Shown here piece after piece: positions 1 through 7,406 of a DNA stretch of 42,049 bases; position 1 is the first letter of the stretch, and each line of letters opens with the position of its first letter. Below the pieces are notes generated by a model. It did no database searches. It saw nothing but the letters and a program-made list of their open reading frames with translations, and was not told where the DNA came from. The position numbers and the translations under genes were made by a program. Origin of the DNA: Mediterraneibacter catenae (lineage in GTDB: Bacteria; Bacillota; Clostridia; Lachnospirales; Lachnospiraceae). The stretch lies in assembly GCF_008691045.1 (NCBI RefSeq), contig NZ_VMSO01000023.1:1-42049 (forward strand), given 5' to 3'.

Positions 1-684
1 CTTAGTCATACTCGAACCCAAAACATTCTTACCATTATTAAGTTTTAATGAATTAATCTGACTTGGGGCTATCCCTCCACGGCTTATTATCACCGCTTCG
101 CAGGTACATTGCCCCTACTCTCACTGACATAAACTGTGTTACCACAGACCGCCTCATTGGAATTGCACTTCCTAATCGTTGTCAGCTTTCCCCGTTCCTA
201 TTTTCCTATCTGTACATATACCCTTAGGCGCTCTCTTTGAGCCTGTAAGCTTGGTAGTGCCTGTAACACTACATGGATTTTCATAACGAATGTCTTACTC
301 ACCCACACTTACCTGACGTCACGTCATCAATGCATTTCTACATTGCCATTCTTTAGACCCTTTCCTTCAAGAGTTCGCCAGTTGCCCCTGTATAGGTAAC
401 ATTCTCGCCATAGGTATTTTATAGACTTCCGGCCTATCATCCACTCGACCACCTCTGGTTCGCAGTTCCTCGCCATTACGCGTTAGGGTGGCTCTCAGCC
501 GACTTCACCGAGCTTATAACCTCTCACGATGTGCAACTGTGAGACGCTATTCGGAGTATCAAAGGAGGCGTTTCAAGGCGTTACCCTGTCATTCCACCTC
601 TCGGAAAATAAGTTGTTGTCACAACTAGATAAACTAATTGCAACCCTCGCCCTTTGTTAATTTATGCGGCGAAACGGGTCGCAC
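1..684 (-). mobile_element. Group II intron, 5' part (runs off left edge)
   Basis: On the minus strand the sequence from 684 downward begins GTGCGAC, the usual 5' end of a bacterial group II intron, and lies exactly inside an otherwise intact reading frame. About 650 nt of non-coding, structured-looking sequence follow, as expected of domain I and the start of domain IV. At 9..7 an ATG opens a frame beginning MTK, the likely start of the intron-encoded reverse transcriptase/maturase, which lies outside the window. The exon bases before the junction (ATGAAA, 690..685) can pair with 291..286 (ATTCGT) in five of six positions, a possible but weak IBS1/EBS1. Domains V and VI are not in view, so splicing competence cannot be judged. 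The identification rests on the boundary motif, the gene interruption and the length of non-coding RNA-like sequence. Confidence 0.7.
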
Positions 685-1441
685 TTTCATGCACAGATGA
701 AGGAAGCACGTAAAAGTTCCCGTCTAGTTTCTCAGTGGCATCTTCAAAGAAGGACGGCACTGCCAGTACTCCCGCCCCAAACGTATCTCTATCTGTTGTT
801 CCCACATACAAAGGACTGGAAAACATGACAGGCTGATTCTGTTCGATTCCCATACTCTGCGCCATTTCCCTAAGCACTTCATCCATACTCCTGATGCTGT
901 ATTTCATCGTGTGCTGCGCTGCATCAAGTGCATCCTGATGAAGCTGATCCTGTGTAATTCCATAATTCCTCAATATCTTATTTGTGATAAGAACAGTTGC
1001 ATTTCCATTCTCCGTCTCACCGAGAGCAATACGGTAGACTGCAGCGAGATCTTCCAATTCCTGATGCGGTACCGATTGAAGAATCTCGGCATTCTTGTCT
1101 TTTCCAACCACTTCTACCGTGAGCATATCTTTCACCGCTCTGTAATCTTCAAGAAATCCCAGATTAAACTGTTCCTGTTCTCCCAGTGTTCCTACAATGT
1201 TATCTGCCAGTCCGTTCATTACAGCAGTAAACTGGCTTCCCGTCTGATAATCCAGAAAGGCGTCTTCCAGATTGATGCTTACTCCTACACGGCTTCCTTC
1301 CGGTGTAACAGAGATTCCAGAATATGATTCGCCCTGCAGCTTATTCACGGCAGTATCTTTGATTTCAGCGTTTCTGAGATTATCAGTGAGAAAGTCCGGC
1401 AGAGCTTCTTTCACCTTTTCTCTGAATTCATTGAATTCCAT
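662..1441 (-). CDS. DUF5688-type protein, 5' exon interrupted by the group II intron
   Basis: The frame starts at ATG 1441, seven bases after a strong AAGGAGG. It gives 252 exon-encoded residues, beginning MEFNEFREKVKEAL, before the intron junction at 685/684. Without splicing, translation reads seven intron-derived residues and stops at 662. The pattern of an N-terminal FxEFxxKV, a DAF-Y core and a late FYVLPSSVHE motif is typical of DUF5688, a soluble family of unknown function common in Lachnospiraceae. In the family the protein continues after SS(I/V)HE, so the 3' exon should lie beyond the intron, outside the window. Host gene and intron have the same orientation, so splicing could restore the protein. 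Family assignment is by eye. The gene has its own promoter and a leader hairpin (separate entries). Confidence 0.7.
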   Translation of the reverse strand: MEFNEFREKVKEALPDFLTDNLRNAEIKDTAVNKLQGESYSGISVTPEGSRVGVSINLEDAFLDYQTGSQFTAVMNGLADNIVGTLGEQEQFNLGFLEDYRAVKDMLTVEVVGKDKNAEILQSVPHQELEDLAAVYRIALGETENGNATVLITNKILRNYGITQDQLHQDALDAAQHTMKYSIRSMDEVLREMAQSMGIEQNQPVMFSSPLYVGTTDRDTFGAGVLAVPSFFEDATEKLDGNFYVLPSSVHESATRFAA

Positions 1442-1471
1442 ACTGTTCCTCCTTCGAATCTGATTTTGAGC

Positions 1472-1523
1472 AAAAAAATAGAGCGTCCATCCATTCTCCT
1501 GTGAGAACACATAAACGCTCTAT
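1472..1523 (-). terminator. Terminator-like leader hairpin before the DUF5688 gene (possible attenuator)
   Basis: ATAGAGCGT (1486..1478 complement) and ACGCTCTAT (1523..1515 complement) form a 9-bp stem that on the minus strand is followed directly by a run of seven T. It lies between the predicted promoter (1534-1562) and the AAGGAGG/ATG at 1441. A transcript starting near 1527 would therefore meet a complete intrinsic terminator within its first 60 nt, the layout of an attenuator. The loop carries AGGAGA followed by an ATG that opens a short leader frame (MDGRSIFLL...) overlapping the DUF5688 start. It could instead simply terminate upstream transcription. Confidence 0.6.
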
Positions 1524-1533
1524 GTAAAATCTT

Positions 1534-1572
1534 ATTCTATTGTACTGTCAGCTCCCTGCCAAGAGCTGACAG
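1534..1572 (-). promoter_or_regulatory. Promoter with overlapping perfect dyad, DUF5688 gene
   Basis: On the minus strand TTGGCA (1562..1557), a 17-nt spacer and TAGAAT (1539..1534) form a good sigma-A-type promoter. A perfect 10-bp inverted repeat, CTGTCAGCTC/GAGCTGACAG (1545-1554 and 1563-1572), brackets the -35 box and reaches into the spacer. That is the position of a repressor operator. The dyad has no T tract, which argues against a terminator. Confidence 0.5.
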
Positions 1573-1609
1573 CCGTGAAACCCGCCAAAATCAACGCTTT
1601 CCCGGCATC

Positions 1610-1759
1610 TCATCTGACTGTTCTTATTATGACACCATCATCCTTATGTACCGTACTCTTACTGATCCGAAACTGTTTCGCTGTCTGCCTCACCGTCGCA
1701 TTGTTCTCTATAATATAATTCGCAATCTCCACGGCTCTTTCCTCAATATAATCTTTCAA
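1610..1759 (-). pseudogene. spoIIID: Truncated SpoIIID sporulation regulator remnant
   Basis: From a TTG at 1759, preceded by AGGGGGA, the minus strand encodes 49 residues starting LKDYIEERAVEIANYIIENN and including the helix-turn-helix segment TVRQTAKQFRISKSTVHKD. This matches the start of SpoIIID, the mother-cell DNA-binding regulator of sporulation, almost residue for residue. After VHKD the frame turns into nine unrelated residues and stops at 1610, so the C-terminal half of the usual 80-odd residues, with the conserved NKAERHIRGG block, is missing. The cut protein keeps the HTH but should lack the C-terminal basic DNA-contact region. Most likely this is a decayed extra copy, with an intact spoIIID elsewhere if the organism sporulates. 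Confidence 0.8.
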
Positions 1760-1767
1760 AAAAATCC

Positions 1768-1801
1768 CCCTGCAAACATCGTTTTTACAATGTATGCAGG
1801 G
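1768..1801 (-). terminator. Hairpin upstream of the spoIIID remnant
   Basis: CCCTGCAAACAT and ATGTATGCAGGG form a 12-bp stem with one mismatch around a 10-nt loop. On the minus strand it is followed by GGGGATTTTTTT, giving an intrinsic terminator that ends just at the ribosome binding site and TTG of the spoIIID remnant. It may terminate the toxin-antitoxin transcript upstream. Confidence 0.55.
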
Positions 1802-1834
1802 AAAAAGGAAGTCATGCCCACTTACCGGAGTCTT

Positions 1835-1891
1835 TTACAAATACCGCTCAAACAAGGGTAAGTAACGAAGACTGTGTTTTTTATTTGCCAT
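1835..1891 (-). pseudogene. ParE/RelE-type toxin remnant (N-terminal 18 residues)
   Basis: An ATG at 1891 overlaps the stop region of the antitoxin remnant (ATGGCAAATAA), the usual coupling in type II toxin-antitoxin pairs. The 18 residues MANKKHSLRYLPLFERYL match the beginning of ParE/RelE-family ribonuclease or gyrase toxins (K-R-YLP-FE-DL). A TAA follows at 1835-1837, and no further toxin sequence is seen in any frame before the spoIIID remnant. The gene is therefore truncated and inactive. Confidence 0.55.
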
Positions 1892-2140
1892 GAATCACAC
1901 TCTTCACACTTCGGAATACGTCATCATGGCTTAATCTTTCTTCCGTGTTTTCCGCTATTTCGTCCGCCTCATCCAGTTTCATCTCCACATTGTCTACAAG
2001 ACTTGCATATTTCTCCAGACTCAATACAACCATTGCTCCATATCCGTTTTTGATAAATATACCGGTTGCCCCTCATTGACAAGCATTTCAATCTCAGGAA
2101 ATTAATTTCTCAAATCTGAAACAGGTCTAATCTGTATCAT
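1881..2140 (-). pseudogene. Phd/YefM-type antitoxin remnant with stop and frameshift
   Basis: Starting at ATG 2140 the minus strand reads MIQIRPVSDLRN, hits TAA, then continues FPEIEMLVNEGQPVY. After that the frame must shift by one base to go on as IKNGYGAMVVLSLEKYASLV and end VFRSVKSVIHGK at 1881. This is the classic Phd/YefM antitoxin layout: N-terminal DNA-binding part with PVSDLRN-F and NGYGAMV, then a toxin-binding tail. The region is 260 nt, one base short of a whole number of codons, consistent with a single deletion. With one nonsense change, one frameshift and a truncated toxin downstream, the module is dead. Confidence 0.75.
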
Positions 2141-2453
2141 AGTGCTCACTTTCTGTGCATAGATTTTTCTTTTTATTATCTTAATTTTATCATACCCGCA
2201 AGTTTTTCATCTCCTATTGCCGAATATCACCATATTTTTCTTAAATTCCCATCTTTCTCACGCAAATAATGTTATTGGGTGTAAAACAGCTATTATTGCT
2301 GTCTTCACATATAAGCCTTATCTGGAAGTTTTCGAGGAGCACATATCATCCTCTGTCTGATCACTCATCCGGCATCGGCTCGTCTTTTCCATTGAAAACC
2401 TCCGTTTCTTTTGCTAGTATTATATATATTTAAAACAATAAGGAGACCATCAC
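2141..2453. other. Intergenic region before the VOC gene
   Basis: This AT-rich stretch has no credible reading frame in either direction. Near its right end is a -10-like TATTAT with no clear partner at the right spacing, then the AAGGAGACC ribosome binding site of the next gene. Confidence 0.5.
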
Positions 2454-2825
2454 ATGAATTTCACATTCGCACACAACAACCTGAATGTCTATGACCTTGA
2501 CAAATCACTTGAATTTTACAAAGAAGCGCTCGGCCTTACCGTAACGCGCACAAAAGACGCCGACGACGGGAGCTTCACGCTTGTATACTTAGGTGACGGC
2601 ACCACACCTCATCTGCTTGAGCTCACCTGGCTCCGGGACATGGACCGCCCCTACAATCTCGGCGACAACGAGATCCATCTTGCATTTGAAGTGGATGATT
2701 TCGACGCTGCATATGCAAAGCATAAGGAAATGGGATGCATATGTTTTGAGAATCCGAAGATGGGAATCTACTTCATCTCAGATCCTGACGGTTACTGGCT
2801 TGAGATCGTACCTGCGAAAAATTAA
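2454..2825 (+). CDS. VOC-family protein (glyoxalase I-like)
   Basis: This 123-residue protein has the single-module vicinal-oxygen-chelate fold in its usual order, from FAHNNLNVYDLDKSLEFYKE to DPDGYWLEIVP. The likely metal ligands are H7, E56, H75 and E117, matching the His/Glu pattern of glyoxalase I. The product would be cytosolic and probably acts on methylglyoxal-thiol adducts as a lactoylglutathione lyase-like enzyme. However, clostridia often lack glutathione, so the true substrate is uncertain. AAGGAGACC precedes the ATG. The gene stands alone, with a terminator hairpin about 50 nt downstream. Length and all four ligands are normal, so it should be active. Confidence 0.85.
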   Translation: MNFTFAHNNLNVYDLDKSLEFYKEALGLTVTRTKDADDGSFTLVYLGDGTTPHLLELTWLRDMDRPYNLGDNEIHLAFEVDDFDAAYAKHKEMGCICFENPKMGIYFISDPDGYWLEIVPAKN

Positions 2826-2874
2826 TATTATCTCTTGAGATTTTTCGAACTCTTCAGCTAACCTATAAACTATT

Positions 2875-2916
2875 AAAACCGGAGGCCGCAGCATACTCAT
2901 CTGCGCCTCCGGTTTT
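2875..2916. terminator. Bidirectional terminator between VOC gene and hppA
   Basis: AACCGGAGGC...GCCTCCGGTT forms a long GC-rich stem, with CGCAG/CTGCG extending it inward. It is flanked by A-rich sequence on the left and TTTT on the right. The genes on both sides converge here, so it can serve both. Confidence 0.85.
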
Positions 2917-2983
2917 AATCATTTACGAACTCTTTTCTTTCTTCCTGCTGCTTTTATCTGATTCACGACTGATACTTATCACT

Positions 2984-5083
2984 TTAGAAGATATGATAAT
3001 TTACAACCAGTGCCGCAAACACGATCGATACCATCGACAGCAGCTTAATCAGGATATTGATAGACGGTCCCGATGTATCTTTGAACGGGTCGCCGACTGT
3101 ATCGCCGACAACAGCCGCTTTATGGCATTCACTTCCCTTGCCGCCGTGGTTTCCTCCCTCGATATATTTCTTCGCGTTGTCCCATGCACCGCCTGAGTTC
3201 GCCATGAAGATTGCCATGAGGAATCCAGTCGCAGTTGCTCCTGTGAGCAGTCCGATCACGCCATTGTATCCGAGGATCAGTCCTGTCACAACAGGGGTGA
3301 TGATCGCCAGAAGTGTCGGCAGGATCATCTCGTGGAGTGATGCTTTTGTACATATATCAACGCATGTCTCATAATCTGCATCTGCTTTGCCTTCCATCAG
3401 ACCTTTGATCTCTTTGAACTGGCGGCGTACTTCAACAACGATACTCTGTGCCGCACGTCCGACAGAGTCCATTGTAAGCGCTGCAAATACGAACGGCAGA
3501 CATGCTCCGATGAAGATACCCACAAGAACTGTCGGGTTCATAACACTCATATCGAGCGCGATATCCGCACCGCCCACTTCCTGTACTTTCTCCACATAGG
3601 AAGCGATCAGAGCCAGAGCTGTAAGGGCTGCGGAACCGATTGCGAATCCCTTTCCTGTAGCAGCTGTTGTATTTCCAAGAGAATCCAATGCATCCGTACG
3701 TCTCCTGACCTCTGCATCCAGACCTGCCATCTCAGCGATACCACCTGCATTGTCAGCGATTGGTCCGTATGCATCGGTTGCCAGTGTAATACCAAGTGTA
3801 GACAGCATGCCGACTGCCGCAAGAGCGATTCCGTAGAGTCCTCTTGTAGACTCGATAAATCCGCCTGACAGTGCATATGCAGCCATAACACATACCGCAA
3901 TAATGATGATCGGAACTGCTGTGGAAAGCATTCCGAGGCTCAAGCCTCCGATAATGATCGTAGCAGAACCGGTCTCAGATTTACCTGCCAGTTTCTGCGT
4001 TGGTTTATATGTATCCGATGTAAAATACTCGGTAAAGAATCCAATCAGTACACCGGCCAGCAGGCCGCCGAGGATCGCAAAGTAGAATCCGATAAAATCT
4101 TTACCAAGGATAAACCATACAAGCGGGAACGCAACGACCGCGATAATGATTGCACTTGTATTCGTTCCGCGTCTCAGCGCTTTCAGAAGTGTGCTCTGAT
4201 CCGTACTTTCTCCGGTTTTTACAAGGAGGGAACCGATAATAGAAGCCAGTACGCCGACTGCTGCCAGTACCATCGGGATCACGACTGCATTTACCCGGTC
4301 CACTGACTCTATCTTATTAAATGCGATAACCCCAAGGGCACATGCTGACAAAATCGATCCCACATAGGATTCATAGAGATCCGCTCCCATTCCGGCTACA
4401 TCTCCCACGTTATCGCCTACATTATCAGCGATAACAGCAGGATTTCTCGGATCATCCTCCGGAATCCCCGCCTCTACCTTTCCTACAAGGTCAGCTCCTA
4501 CATCTGCCGCTTTCGTGTAAATACCTCCGCCGACACGGGCAAACAGTGCCATTGAAGACGCTCCCATACCGAAAGTAAGCATTGTGCTCGTAATATCTTC
4601 AATTGAAAGTTTAAACACAAGCTTCAACAGAAGATACCAGATTGATATATCCAGAAGTCCCAGTCCGACTACCGTAAATCCCATGACAGAACCCGCAGAA
4701 AACGCTACGTTCAAGCCTTTGTTCAGACTCTTTTGACATGCTGCCGCAGTCCTTGCATTTGCCCTTGTAGCTATCTGCATTCCGATAAATCCGGACAGCC
4801 CCGAGAAGAATCCGCCGGTCACAAATGCAAAAGGAACAAACCATGTCAGAAGCCCCAGTGCTGCCATCACAAAAAGTATCACGAACATGATCGCAAAGAA
4901 TCCGATAAGGATCTTATACTGACGCCGCAGGTAAGCCATAGCCCCCTTATGGATGGATGCGGAAATCTTTTTCATGGTATCGTTTCCCTCTGGAAAACGA
5001 AGTACCTTCTGCGCTCTGCTTGCCACAAACAAAAGCGCGATAATGGAGCCGCATAGTGTCAGTAGTGCCAATTGATTGTCCAT
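2984..5083 (-). CDS. hppA: Membrane-bound ion-pumping pyrophosphatase, K+-dependent type
   Basis: This roughly 699-residue integral membrane enzyme hydrolyses pyrophosphate and uses the energy to pump Na+ or H+ across the cytoplasmic membrane. Visible signatures are many hydrophobic segments, the catalytic block DVGADLVGKVEAGIPEDDPR, the DNVGDNVGDVAG Mg-PPi loop, and a C-terminal GDTVGDPFKDTSGP. The segment GNTTAATGKG carries alanine where K+-independent enzymes have lysine. This places it in the K+-dependent group, many of whose clostridial members pump sodium; the ion here is inferred. I place the start at ATG 5083, seven nt after AAGGAGA, rather than at the further upstream codon. A TATAAT at 5126..5121 on the minus strand is a likely -10 element. 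It appears monocistronic. Confidence 0.95.
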   Translation of the reverse strand: MDNQLALLTLCGSIIALLFVASRAQKVLRFPEGNDTMKKISASIHKGAMAYLRRQYKILIGFFAIMFVILFVMAALGLLTWFVPFAFVTGGFFSGLSGFIGMQIATRANARTAAACQKSLNKGLNVAFSAGSVMGFTVVGLGLLDISIWYLLLKLVFKLSIEDITSTMLTFGMGASSMALFARVGGGIYTKAADVGADLVGKVEAGIPEDDPRNPAVIADNVGDNVGDVAGMGADLYESYVGSILSACALGVIAFNKIESVDRVNAVVIPMVLAAVGVLASIIGSLLVKTGESTDQSTLLKALRRGTNTSAIIIAVVAFPLVWFILGKDFIGFYFAILGGLLAGVLIGFFTEYFTSDTYKPTQKLAGKSETGSATIIIGGLSLGMLSTAVPIIIIAVCVMAAYALSGGFIESTRGLYGIALAAVGMLSTLGITLATDAYGPIADNAGGIAEMAGLDAEVRRRTDALDSLGNTTAATGKGFAIGSAALTALALIASYVEKVQEVGGADIALDMSVMNPTVLVGIFIGACLPFVFAALTMDSVGRAAQSIVVEVRRQFKEIKGLMEGKADADYETCVDICTKASLHEMILPTLLAIITPVVTGLILGYNGVIGLLTGATATGFLMAIFMANSGGAWDNAKKYIEGGNHGGKGSECHKAAVVGDTVGDPFKDTSGPSINILIKLLSMVSIVFAALVVNYHIF

Positions 5084-5198
5084 TAAAATCTCTCCTTCCA
5101 TTTTGGTGTGTACGTGGTTTATTATAGCATCTATCTATATTTTTTTATATATTTTTATGAATATTTTTTCGATTTAATAATTATTTTTATGCAATTTT

Positions 5199-5243
5199 AA
5201 AAGCCATGACCAATCTTCTTACAGATATATCGGTCATGGCTTT
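5199..5243 (-). terminator. Terminator downstream of glgB
   Basis: AAAGCCATGACC and GGTCATGGCTTT form a perfect 12-bp stem. On the minus strand the stem ends in CTTTTAAAA, so it most likely ends the glgB transcript before hppA begins. On the plus strand the following T stretch is interrupted. Confidence 0.7.
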
Positions 5244-5315
5244 GCCCTTTTTAGTTTCTTCACTCTATATCTCTGCGCAGGTCACAGCGGCAGAGAATCA
5301 CCGTCATATCAAATA

Positions 5316-7241
5316 TCAGAACTCAAACACCGCAACTCCGTATGCCGGCAACGGATATGCAATGGAATATTTCTGTCCATCGCACTCCTGTTTTACAGGC
5401 TTATAGATTTTCGGTCTCTCAACTCCCGATCCGCCGTATTTCTTCTCGTCGCTGTTAAGCACAAGTTTCAGCTGTTTTCTTCGTGTAACTCCTACACGAT
5501 AATCCGGACGTTCCATCGGAGTAAAGTTGCATACAAACAGCAGATTCTTCTTATTGTCTTTTGAATGTCTCTCAAAGCTGTAAATGCTTCGGAAAATATC
5601 ATCTGCGTTGATCCATTCGAATCCCGCAGGATCAGAATCCATCTCATACAGTGCTTTGTTCTTTCTATACAAGTGAAGCAAATCTCTGTACCAGTTCTGG
5701 ATTGCCTGGTGCTCCGGCTCTGCCAGCAGGAACCAGTCTAGTTCTCTCTCCTCGCTCCACTCACGAAGCTGTGCGAACTCCTGCCCCATAAAGAGAAGTT
5801 TCTTACCCGGATGCCCTGTCATAAATGCATAAGCGACCTTCAAATTCGCATATTTATCAAATCCCAGGCCGGGCATTTTATTAAGCATGGAGCATTTTAA
5901 ATGCACGACCTCATCATGCGACAGTACAAGGATATAATTCTCGCTGTAAGCATATGAACTTGCAAATGTCATCATATGATGGGCATTTTTTCTGAAATAC
6001 GGATCCAGCTTCATATATTCGGTAAAGTCATGCATCCATCCCATATTCCATTTCAGACTGAATCCGAGTCCGTCGTCCTCCGGTGCTCCTGTCACTTTGG
6101 GCCATGCAGTGGATTCCTCAGCGATCATGACAGCACCTTTGTTTCTTCCGAGCACGACAGAATTCAGATGTTTGAAGAATTCTATCGCCTCCAGATTCTC
6201 ATTCCCGCCGTATTTGTTTGCCACCCACTGCCCGTCCTGTTTGCCGTAATCCAGGTACAGCATGGAAGCAACCGCGTCTACACGAAGCCCGTCTACATGA
6301 TAATGCTCGATCCAGAACAATGCATTGGCAATCAGGAAATTCTTTACTTCCGGCTTGCCGTAATCAAAGATTTTCGTCCCCCAGTCCGGATGTTCACCTT
6401 TCCGGGGATCTGCATACTCAAAGGTCGGTGTCCCGTCAAAATCAGCAAGTCCGTGAGCATCCCTCGGGAAATGTGCCGGTACCCAGTCAAGGATAACACC
6501 GATATTATTTCTGTGAAGTTCATTGATCATATATGCGAAATCTTCAGGAGTTCCATATCTTGACGTTGGTGCATAGTATCCGGTCACCTGATACCCCCAT
6601 GAACCGTCAAACGGATGCTCTGCCATCCCCATCAGTTCCACATGGGTATATCCCATATCTTTTACATATTTTATGATCGCATCGGCAAATTCTCTGTAAG
6701 TATAGAATCCTTCGTCATCTCTGCCCGGATGCCTCATCCAGGAGCCCAGATGGACTTCATAGATTGACATCGGATTTTTCTTGTGATCCCATGTCTCCCG
6801 TCGTGTCATCCATGCACTGTCTGTCCATTTCAAATGGGAAATATCTGTCACTCTGGAAGCCGTTCCCGGCCGCAGTTCTGCATAATTGGCAAACGGATCC
6901 GCTTTGAAAATACGTTTCCCCTGCTGCGTTTCGATACAGAACTTGTACAAATCTCCTTCTTTTACTCCCGGTACAAAGCATGTATAAATGCCTACCGGTT
7001 CCTGACGTTCCATATAATTTGCTTCAAAGTCCCAGCCGTTAAAGTCGCCTACAACAGCAACACGGCGCGCATTCGGCGCCCATACTGCGAAATAGACACC
7101 TTCCTTGCCTTTGTAGACCACCTTATGTGCACCCATCTTCTCATAAATCTCATAATGGTTGCCCTGACCGAACAGATACTGATCCAGCTCTCCGATCTCA
7201 AACGGCTCCAGTTTCTTCTTTGTGCTTTTTCCCTTTTTCAT
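5316..7241 (-). CDS. glgB: 1,4-alpha-glucan branching enzyme
   Basis: This 641-residue cytosolic GH13 enzyme forms alpha-1,6 branches during glycogen synthesis. Order of domains: short N-terminal tail, CBM48 module (about 45-125, with APNARRVAVVGDFNGW), catalytic barrel (about 155-520) and C-terminal beta domain. Catalytic residues visible are D322 in VDGLRVDAV, E375 in MIAEES and D443 in LSHDEVVH. The ATG at 7241 follows AGGTGG at the right spacing; the upstream in-frame ATG at 7262 has no ribosome binding site. After SHDEVVH the usual GK(G/K)S reads LKCS, a small deviation close to the active site. No other glycogen genes are adjacent. Confidence 0.95.
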   Translation of the reverse strand: MKKGKSTKKKLEPFEIGELDQYLFGQGNHYEIYEKMGAHKVVYKGKEGVYFAVWAPNARRVAVVGDFNGWDFEANYMERQEPVGIYTCFVPGVKEGDLYKFCIETQQGKRIFKADPFANYAELRPGTASRVTDISHLKWTDSAWMTRRETWDHKKNPMSIYEVHLGSWMRHPGRDDEGFYTYREFADAIIKYVKDMGYTHVELMGMAEHPFDGSWGYQVTGYYAPTSRYGTPEDFAYMINELHRNNIGVILDWVPAHFPRDAHGLADFDGTPTFEYADPRKGEHPDWGTKIFDYGKPEVKNFLIANALFWIEHYHVDGLRVDAVASMLYLDYGKQDGQWVANKYGGNENLEAIEFFKHLNSVVLGRNKGAVMIAEESTAWPKVTGAPEDDGLGFSLKWNMGWMHDFTEYMKLDPYFRKNAHHMMTFASSYAYSENYILVLSHDEVVHLKCSMLNKMPGLGFDKYANLKVAYAFMTGHPGKKLLFMGQEFAQLREWSEERELDWFLLAEPEHQAIQNWYRDLLHLYRKNKALYEMDSDPAGFEWINADDIFRSIYSFERHSKDNKKNLLFVCNFTPMERPDYRVGVTRRKQLKLVLNSDEKKYGGSGVERPKIYKPVKQECDGQKYSIAYPLPAYGVAVFEF

Positions 7242-7350
7242 AAAAGCCACCTCATCGCTCATTTTTTATAATAATACATATATTATACTTGATAGTGTCA
7301 GAAAAAGAAAGAGCTAAGCCGGGCAGAAACAGAAAAATAGTTCAAAGGAA

Positions 7351-7380
7351 AAGGCAGGCGACTGTTAAGCCGCCTGCCCG
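7351..7380 (-). terminator. Terminator after the TPR/AAA-like gene
   Basis: GGCAGGCG...CGCCTGCC gives an 8-bp GC-rich stem with a 10-nt loop, 27 nt beyond the stop codon at 7407. On the minus strand it is followed by TTTTCCTTT. Confidence 0.75.
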
Positions 7381-7406
7381 TATTTCCCCCCACAGGAGAT
7401 TTTCTT

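Noticed and set aside
3057..4085. Several plus-strand frames inside hppA
   Set aside because: Shadows of the strongly coding minus-strand gene; no start signals.
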